This document shows, piece by piece, positions 56,948-64,000 of a stretch of DNA of 64,000 nucleotides. Source of the DNA: Cryptomeria japonica (lineage: Eukaryota; Streptophyta; Pinopsida; Cupressales; Cupressaceae); the NCBI RefSeq assembly GCF_030272615.1, contig NC_081406.1:166949521-167013520 (forward strand). Reading direction: 5' to 3'. The translations under genes and the position numbers were made by a program. Each line of letters starts with the position of its first letter. Positions within the stretch are counted from its first letter, which is position 1. The notes under the pieces were generated by a model. It saw only the letters and a program-made list of their open reading frames with translations. It was not told the DNA's origin and made no database searches.

Positions 56948-57947
56948 CATAGAAACGGGACTCGGACTCGGCAAGGCCGACCCGGACTCGGACTCGGGAC
57001 TCGGAGTCAAACTCGGCTAGACTCGAGAAAGTGAAAAACTCAAGAAATTTAGAGATTTTTAAACATTTAAAACTTGTTTCATGCACCCTTTATTGAATAC
57101 ACCTTAAAGACACAATAACATCATCAAACTCGACTCATTTGATTACATACACAAGTATACATCAATCACATAAGCATAAACGCAAATTGTAGCTAAAGGA
57201 AATAACACATAGATATATAAATATTGTCAAATGTATATGATATTACAAAACTCATGGAATAAAAAATCCATGTCAACATATGATCATCATCAAATGTTCC
57301 ATACAAATACCAAAGGTAAATACAACTACAAGCCTATGGCTCAAAGGAGCTTGCACCCTCTGGCCCCGACCCCAGCCCCTTGCGAAGGCGTCTAAGGTAG
57401 GTCCTGGATGATTCGACAACCATAGCTGCTTCCCGTGACACCATGCCATGCTCACCAACATCAGGAACATTTGTGTCACTATTTGCCTCTGAATCTCCTG
57501 TCTCTGCTCATGCTCTCCACTCCTCCTCTACCATGGCTACAGTCTCAGCCTCTATATCTACCTGGTCGATCCAATCAGTGTCAGACTCAGAGGTTAAATT
57601 TTCCCTACTTCTATCGACGTAGTTTCCCCCCATATTTTTTGACGGGGGTTTGGGGGTTATTTAATAAAGGCATCGGGTGTTATTTTTATATTGGCTGACA
57701 TGTTGTAACCCTAATTTTTCTCATTCTCAGGCGAGGGTTGTAGTGAACAAAGACGAGATCATTCATTTAAAAAAAACTTTTTTAAATGTTTCTTTTTGTC
57801 ATTTTATTAACCCAGCCGGCGGCCAAGTTTCAAGCACTAGACTCGCAGAGTTTGGTGATTTTAGGCCAAACTCACCAGACTCAGGGGGCATAAATCGTAC
57901 TTAGACTTGCCAAGTTTGGTGAGTCTTGGGCGATTTTCCGATCTCTG
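56948..57947. mobile_element. hAT-like DNA transposon, 1000 bp
   Basis: Flanked by exact GTTGTAGC (56940-56947 and 57948-57955). The ends are CATAGA... and ...TCTCTG, short imperfect inverted repeats. Subterminal GGACTCGGACTCGG-type repeats on the left and GACTC/GAGTC motifs on the right fit hAT transposase-binding sites. Excising it with one target copy restores the host RT reading LSIVVANDFE. The interior keeps a minus-strand reading frame, so it is a deleted or decayed element. Confidence 0.82.
57334..57633 (-). pseudogene. Possible transposase tail within the hAT-like element
   Basis: The minus-strand frame from ATG at 57633 to TAG at 57334 (99 codons) has one TGA at 57508-57510. The product is acidic then basic: SDTDWIDQVDIEAETVAMVE, then ESSRTYLRRLRKG. 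It may be the C-terminal tail of the transposase. No catalytic residues are visible, so the assignment rests on location only. Confidence 0.4.
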
Positions 57948-57955
57948 GTTGTAGC

Positions 57956-59230
57956 TAATGATTTTGAGATTTGAGTAAATGGATATTAAAAATTCTTTTT
58001 TGCACAAAGACTAGGAAAAGGAAATTTATATGCAACAACCTGAAGGCTTTCAGGTAAAAGGAAAGGAACACTCGGTTTGTAGGTCAAAACAATCTCTTTA
58101 TAGTTTAAATAGTCTCCCTAAATGTGGTATCAAAAAGTTGATTCATTTGTTATAAAATTAGGTTTTTTAAGAAATGAAGAAGATCACTATGTATACATTA
58201 AATGTATTGATGATCATATTCTAATCATTGTCTTGTATGTGGGTGATATGCTACTTATCAATAATTCTAAGGATTTTGAGCTAAAAACTCAACTTTTAGG
58301 AGCATTTGATATGAAGAATTTGGACGCTGCAAGGTATATACTTGGTATGGAAATCAAAAGAGATCAAGTAAACATAAAGCTTTGGTTATTGCAAACTAAG
58401 TATGTTGGCACTATTTTGAACATGTTTAATATGTAGGATTGTAAACCAGTAAGAAATCCTTTACAGGTTGTCACTAAGTTTTCATTAGATATGTGTTCTA
58501 AGAATGATGATGATTTAGACGATATGTATAATGTGTCATGCTAGTATTGTAGGAAACTTAATGTATGCAATGGTTTGTACTAGACCATATAGTGCACATG
58601 TAGTGGGAGTTTTAAGAAGGTTTATGTATAACCCTGGTAGAGAAAATTGGAATCATGATAAGAGGGTGTTTAGATATTTGCAACTTCTGATTATTGTTTA
58701 AAATATTTTGTAGTTGATAGTGTGGATAAGACATTAGACATACAAGGATTTGTTGATGCAAATTGGGTAGGTGACTTGGGTAGTTGAAGGTCCATTAGTG
58801 GGTATGTGTTTACTTTGTTTGGAGGAGCAATGAGTTGGATGAGTAAAATGTAGGCTGCAGTTGCTTTATCCACCACTGAAGTCAAGTACATGGCTGCTAC
58901 TCATGTTTCTAAGGAGGCAATATGGTTACAAAGATTATGTGCAAGTATTGGTTTTGATTGCAAGAGAGTTCAAGTTAATTGTGATAGTCAGACTACGTTT
59001 CATTTAGCTAAGAATCCTATATATAATGCATGAACTAAGCATGTGGATATACAATATAATTTTGTTCATCAGTTGATTGCAAATGGGCATATTGAGTTGA
59101 ATAAATTTGACACTCAGGTGAACATTGCAAATTATCTCACCAAACCTGTGAGCACACAAATGTTTACTTGGTGCAAAAAGGCCACATGCCTTGTTTCTTG
59201 TTCCTAGTTGATTCTGTGATGGTGTGATTC
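57956..59230 (+). pseudogene. Host copia RT end and RNase H (broken)
   Basis: RT: WYQKVDSFVIKLGFLRNEED, IKCIDDHILIIVLYVGDML (active-site YVDD changed to YVGD), LLGAFDMKNLDAARYILGME. RNase H: DIQGFVDANWVGDLGS, SISGYVFTLFGGAMSWMSKM, STTEVKYMAATHVSKEAIWL, VNCDSQTTFHLAKNPIYNA, NIANYLTKPV. Numerous stops. The polypurine tract AAAAGTGGGAGAA (59254-59266) precedes the LTR. Confidence 0.83.
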
Positions 59231-59266
59231 CCCTCGCTCTCACAAGGTATTCGAAAAGTGGGAGAA

Positions 59267-60120
59267 TGTTAAGAACTAAGGTGTCTCCATCTTAGCAATT
59301 CAGATTATGTAATTATTATTATTTTATGTTTTCCCATGGCTATTTGGTATTCATGTAATTGAATAATTGTGCTCCATCATAAGGGGCATGGGTTTTATTT
59401 GTTGGCATGTTTGCCACATGTTGATGCCTTAAAATCAAGTTATTTGTTGTCAAAGGATGCCCATCAAATGGTATAACATGAAAAGCTTATTTTTGGAGAT
59501 GTTATGATAGATTCTATGGCAATTGTAAGGGCTAAAAGTGGGGTGAATTTTTTTGGATGTGAGAATCACTTATTATGACATGTGTAAGAGAATCCTTACA
59601 TTTGTTAAATTAATAGTCTATGAAACATGTAAGAGTCTCTCCTATATTTGGGGGATTCTTATCACATTTATAAGGTGTAATGTCATGTAAGAGGCTATGT
59701 TTGGCATGTAGGAGTCGTATGGATTTTTACAATGGATTTTTGAAACCTTGCTTTGGCCCATAGTCATGTTTTATGGTGGTAAATTGAGCCCCAAAGGGTC
59801 TACATATTGAAGGGTTGAGTTGGAGACAAGTATGAGTTTGTTCATGTCTTGTTTTGGAGGGGTTATGTTGTCAGATTGAAGAGTGGAGTATGAGAGTTGT
59901 ATTGTAATATTATAATGCTACTAATGCAATTCTTTCATCTCTTCTTGGTGGATTTTGTTTCCAAAATGGTTTCTCAACGTAATTATAGTGTTGTGTTTAA
60001 TATTTTGTGATGTTATCTCTTGACGTTGTTGATTTTTTTCATATGATAAACACTATTAACTCCGATTTACACTTTGATTTGAAGCTACATGTATTGTTGT
60101 TCACCTCTTCTTTTCTAACA
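59267..60120 (+). repeat. 3' LTR of the host copia element
   Basis: Starts TGTTAAGAAC after the polypurine tract and probably ends TCTAACA at 60120, making TGTTA/TAACA terminal inverted repeats. The partner LTR is missing, so the right end rests on this motif alone. Confidence 0.6.
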
Positions 60121-62589
60121 AATAGAGAAATGTGAGAGAAGAATAATATATACTAAATATAAACATTAAAGGATATGTAATACCTGTGGAATGTGGAAAA
60201 ATTAGGGTTTACACCATTAGAGGAATGAAAACCACTAATTTGAAATTACATTCAAAAGAGGGATGAATTCAATAAATCCAATCCCAAATGAAGAGTGATA
60301 GAGACTGAATACTGATTGGATTTGGGTTATTTGTGTAATAGTTTTATTCCTCTTTTGTAAATTGAAATTCATGAAATTAGGTAAATTGCTAAAAAATGAA
60401 GGTAAAACTAAGAAAACAATGAGCTACAGACGCAGGATTTTCGCATCCACTTGGATCTCAGCAATATAAGCTGAATTGGATCTGATACCTTAAAAAGCTC
60501 CAAAGATGTCGGGACCATGGTAGTGGGTGCCTTGGTCCTCCTACTTTTTCGCACGCCGAAAAGGGTTGATTCGTCTTTGCAAATAATGCTTATTCTAAAG
60601 ATCGCAGCTCCGTACCAATTTCCTACACACAGAAAAAGGGGAAATAGGTTGGGAATAGGGGCTTGCCTTAGGTCAAATCCCTATTTTGGAATTAACCATG
60701 AAATTGAAATGACCATAAGGAAAGATTCTTCTTTTGAGGAAGATGTTGAATTATGATTAAAACCTGAATGATAATACCTCCTTGTGAAGTTTTGCTTACC
60801 TCCAATGATAATACCTCCTTGTGAAGTTTTTCTTACCTCCACATGGAATTAGGGTTTATGAAGTCTTCCACAAAAATGGATGAATAATGTCTTCTCCAAT
60901 ACTTGAATCTTGACTTTATTGCTGCTCCAAGGCTGAAGGAAGACTGATTAATGATCAATTGCTTTGAACGCTTGATTGCTTGATGTCGTACGAGTGCTCT
61001 TCTAATTGATGGATGCTTGTGGATGTTCAAATGAAAGGGGAAATCATCTTTATATACTTGCCCATTAGGAAAATTGGCTTATTTTTCAACATGAGCCGAC
61101 ACAGAGAGGGGAATCCCACTCCTTTTTCAATTGCAAAAATGGGTTTAAAAGGGAGGGCAATTTAGGGAGGACCAAGGTATGGCGCCCTGGTCCCAGTGAG
61201 GACCAGGGCGCTACACCATGGTCCTACCTTATTTTGGGTTAGGATTAAGGTGCATAATGAGTGGAAAATCAAAGTTTTTGGCATTTATAAGGGGTGTGAG
61301 TATAATCAGGTCTTCGAACACGTTAAGGGGCGCAAACACTAAGGTAAAGACCCAAATGCGGTCGAAAATGCAAAGGGTTGCAATTTTAGGATGCTACAAT
61401 AGGATAATCTTGATGATGATAGAATAGAAGGAAAGAAGGTATATAAATGAATGATTATGTTGAGTATAAAACCTATTGCCTTTATTATCAAGAAAATAAT
61501 AAATATTTGGTTCTATCTTATATTGCTTATGAACATGTGTGTATAATTTTTTTTTCAATAATTCATATCTCAAACATATGTTATTTTATTCTTTGTTACT
61601 ATACTATAGTAAAGTATGCAACAACATAATACAAATAATCTTTGGTTTGTTTTATTTTATTTCAACAAGTATATATTGATATTATATTGGCCATGTCTAT
61701 AGTGTGAGATTAAATGAAAATATTTTACTTAGCTTTTTAATTTTTATAGAATTTTTCTTATGAGACACTAATTTTTTATTTTCCAGTACAGATTTATTAT
61801 TAAACTTTAAAAAATGTGATCCATTAAGGTTAGAAAGGTTTTTATTTTGAAATGGATGATTATGAAAAGAAAGGAGGATTCTTTATAGAAAGATATAGTG
61901 TTCATTATACTCATAAATATTAATATTTAATGTAATAAGGGTGGCCTGAACATTTATAACAATATTATGATCTCAAACTCTTAAGATAAATAATTTCCAA
62001 AAAATAATATATACATGTAATGAATTTTTTTTTTTTTTAAATAATATTAAAAACTTCTAACCAAACAAAATAAATAATGGTAAGAGGAATCAACTTGGTA
62101 CATCATTCGAAAAAGATCTTTTTAATTTTTAACTTAATTGATATATAAAATAAATTGTTAGTCATTCATGAGTAAATTGAGAAATTTTATAACTTATTTT
62201 ACTTCACTATATTTAAATAGACAAGGACTTTATATTCATTATATTTTATATCCATTAAATTTAAATACTAATATACTTATATTAAAATTATATATGTAAA
62301 ATATGTGGAGACATATCATACTATAGATGTGGAATATAATATATCTGTAAAATAAATGTTCTTCTAAAAACAAGTGGATTTTTGTTTACGGACATTTTGA
62401 TGTCATTGTAGATGCCTCTTGACATAAACAAAAATCTTTAAAATCAAATAGCTATTAAACATTTAAGAAAAACTATTTTATGACCTCTATAAAATCTTAT
62501 AATTATCATATCTTATTTCAAAAATTAAACGCGCACGACGAATTGACAAGAAGAATATATGTGAGAAGAAATGGTACAGATAAACTTAC
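60121..62589. other. LTR-like and AT-rich intron-like DNA
   Basis: 60180-61398 has LTR character: TATATAC at 61051-61057 and an end GGATGCTACA that would give a TGTAGCATCC start on the minus strand, but no partner was found. A perfect 12-bp hairpin (GCGCCCTGGTCC and its complement) lies at 61182-61211. 61440-62589 is AT-rich without a gene. Confidence 0.4.
61182..61211. repeat. GC-rich perfect hairpin
   Basis: 12-bp stem GCGCCCTGGTCC/GGACCAGGGCGC with a 6-base loop CAGTGA. Confidence 0.8.
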
Positions 62590-62661
62590 AACATTTTAAG
62601 TTGGGTCAAATTTACAAATGATTGTGGTAGTAGTCCATATAACTCATTTGAAAATAAATCC
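62590..62661 (-). CDS. LRR exon
   Basis: A 72-bp exon, acceptor TATAG, donor GTAAG. Encodes DLFSNELYGLLPQSFVNLTQ then LKM; a textbook LRR resembling the L-SN-F-G-LP--F-NLT-L repeat. Frame intact and phase matches the others. Confidence 0.8.
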
Positions 62662-62851
62662 CTATACAGCACAAACAAAAATTTCATGGCTATTAAAATA
62701 CTATTCATAAATAAGAAAAATAAATTTATTAATCAATTATTACTAACAAAATTTTTTGAGATTGTTGTCCTTATTTTAAAAATGTCTCCATAATCTTATT
62801 CAACTTTTAAGTCTTGATCTTTATGTACATGTAATCAAGTTTTTATCTTAC

Positions 62852-62919
62852 ATTTTCTTTAAATTTGTGAGGTTTCCAAGTTCTTTTGGAATATAACCTG
62901 ATGATTCATGCCAAGTGAC
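62852..62919 (-). pseudogene. LRR exon with a 4-bp loss
   Basis: Acceptor ATTGCAG and donor GTAAG bound 68 bp instead of 72. Encodes HESSGYIPKELGNLTNLKK after a disturbed start. The length shifts the reading frame between exons, so this gene copy is probably dead or the exon is skipped. Confidence 0.7.
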
Positions 62920-63070
62920 CTGCAATAAAATAGATCAATAATTTCAAAGTGTAAAAGAGTTAACTAATTTTTCAAATAATCTTTTCTTCCTCATATTATT
63001 ATTTATTATTATTTATAAGGTAAAAAATGACTACCAAATATGTCATATATAATTTTATAATATAACTTAC

Positions 63071-63142
63071 AAATTTTTTAAATATGTCAATGATCCCAAT
63101 TCTAATGGTATTTGTCCATTAAGATGGTTACAACTGAAATCA
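63071..63142 (-). CDS. LRR exon, N-terminal-most seen
   Basis: A 72-bp exon, acceptor CTGCAG, donor GTAAG. Encodes DFSCNHLNGQIPLELGSLTY then LKN; resembles the DLSRN-L-GSIP-E--S repeat near the start of LRR VIII-2 ectodomains. Further upstream exons should lie beyond the right edge. Confidence 0.76.
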
Positions 63143-64000
63143 CTGCAGAAGCAATAAGCAATAAGCAATAAGCACTAATGTAAATATAAATATAAATACA
63201 AAAAATCAAATTCATTGTAATTCAAAACATAAAATAAATAACGGATCAAATTCATTTGTAAGATGTCTAGATAACTTATATGTGTATTTAATTAATGAAG
63301 GTCTATTGATATTACTTTAAACCAAAGACTAAACAAAAGATTTATTAATAAAAAATATTTGAATTGGAATTGAAATGGAAAGAGTTGCGCATATAACATA
63401 AAAATATACAAACTAATTACAATTTATAATATTAAGATATAGATATGAAATTGAATTTAGGCATTGAAATATTTTAGATATAATTTATTTTATTTTTAAA
63501 TATTAAAAAAAATATAATTAAGGTTGAAGAGGGAATGCCATTGAGCAAGACCCAATAGTCATCCACCCTATTTTTGTACACCTTAAGCTCTTAAAGAGTA
63601 CATTGATTTTTGATGATTTTTTGGGGTTTTCTTTGCATGTGACTTAATAGCTTAAAACTATTATTTTAGATTTTTAGAAGTTACAATAAATATAAGATGA
63701 GTCATTACACGTACAAAGGTCTAAGAGTGGTCGTTTGTAGGTGTTAGTTGATACCCATGCATCAATGCCGCATTAACCATGTGTTAATACCACCAATAAA
63801 GTAACACTATTCCTCCAATTAATATTGTTATTATATATTTAAAGACAAAAATTAAAAATATTGCCAACTAATTAAATTCAAATTGAAGCATTAAAGATTT
63901 AAGATGTCTTGTTTTTTAGTTATGAAAACCACGTTAGAGATTTTTGTTGGTATGGACCAAATCTCATTAGTATCCACTTTATAACATTTAAAGTCTAAAG
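63143..64000. other. AT-rich intron-like DNA
   Basis: No exon or repeat with support was recognised. Confidence 0.4.

Larger units (their letters stand above)
39258..60120 (+). mobile_element. Ty1/copia host element broken by four later insertions
   Basis: Coding pieces on the plus strand at 39258-39699, 45924-46621, 53601-54312, 56461-56947 and 57956-59230 follow the copia order gag, protease, integrase, RT, RNase H, with a 3' LTR at 59267-60120. Removing three of the four insertions restores continuous frames at their sites, proving that they came later. The 5' LTR is missing. Every domain has stops. Confidence 0.85.

Noticed and set aside
1-64000. CRISPR array, phage or bacterial defence system
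   Set aside because: No regular short repeats with spacers and no bacterial genes; the window is typical plant nuclear DNA.

Overview
The window looks like plant nuclear DNA, most likely from a large, transposon-rich genome such as a gymnosperm's. That assignment is an inference from the deep nesting of old LTR retrotransposons, very long introns, low gene density and AT-rich spacers. I saw no prokaryotic, organellar or CRISPR-like features, and no rRNA or tRNA gene.

Layout from left to right. (1) 1-4462, plus strand: the gag end and whole pol of a Ty3/gypsy (Tat-like) element. An extra RNase H lies before the reverse transcriptase, the ordinary RNase H after it has lost catalytic residues, and two in-frame TAG codons interrupt it. 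(2) 5987-8505, plus strand: a mosaic of intronless fragments of five unrelated host genes joined end to end (SGT-type TPR protein, PI4-kinase gamma ubiquitin-like domain, CBM20 starch-binding domain, chloroplast DEG8-like protease, PPR protein). (3) 11181-15900, minus strand: a decayed Ty1/copia element. (4) 18029-21350: an LTR-like sequence, then LINE RNase H debris split by a small inverted-repeat element. (5) 22680-30597, minus strand: a decayed Ty3/gypsy element carrying a Harbinger-like element and a 2.5-kb LTR-like insertion. (6) 32857-35062: a short non-autonomous LTR element. (7) 35160-39257, plus strand: a second, very decayed Tat-like element with the same unusual domain order as the first. 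(8) 39258-60120, plus strand: a Ty1/copia host element broken by four later insertions. These are a full-length copia on the minus strand (39700-45923, target duplication AAATG), a non-autonomous LTR element with a long antisense reading frame (46622-53600), a 2148-bp LTR-like unit (54313-56460, target duplication ATGAG) and a 1000-bp hAT-like element (56948-57947, 8-bp target duplication).

Threaded through this, on the minus strand, are ten short exons with canonical or near-canonical splice sites. Eight of them are 69-84 bp and encode one complete leucine-rich repeat each; one is shortened to 68 bp and the last is a 63-bp partial repeat. They lie at 63071-63142, 62852-62919, 62590-62661, 32183-32254, 32005-32076, 31789-31860, 31486-31554, 31278-31349, 21922-22005 and 16800-16862. 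Order and spacing resemble the ectodomain of an LRR receptor kinase (LRR VIII-2 type). Most transposons in the window would then sit inside introns of one gene or gene relic spread over at least 46 kb; alternatively the three rightmost exons belong to a neighbouring paralogue. The kinase part is not in the window.

Nothing here forms an operon or pathway. The main points of interest are the RNase H arrangement in the Tat-like elements, the five-gene chimera, the antisense reading frame with a possible zinc-binding motif in the non-autonomous LTR element, and the greatly expanded LRR gene.
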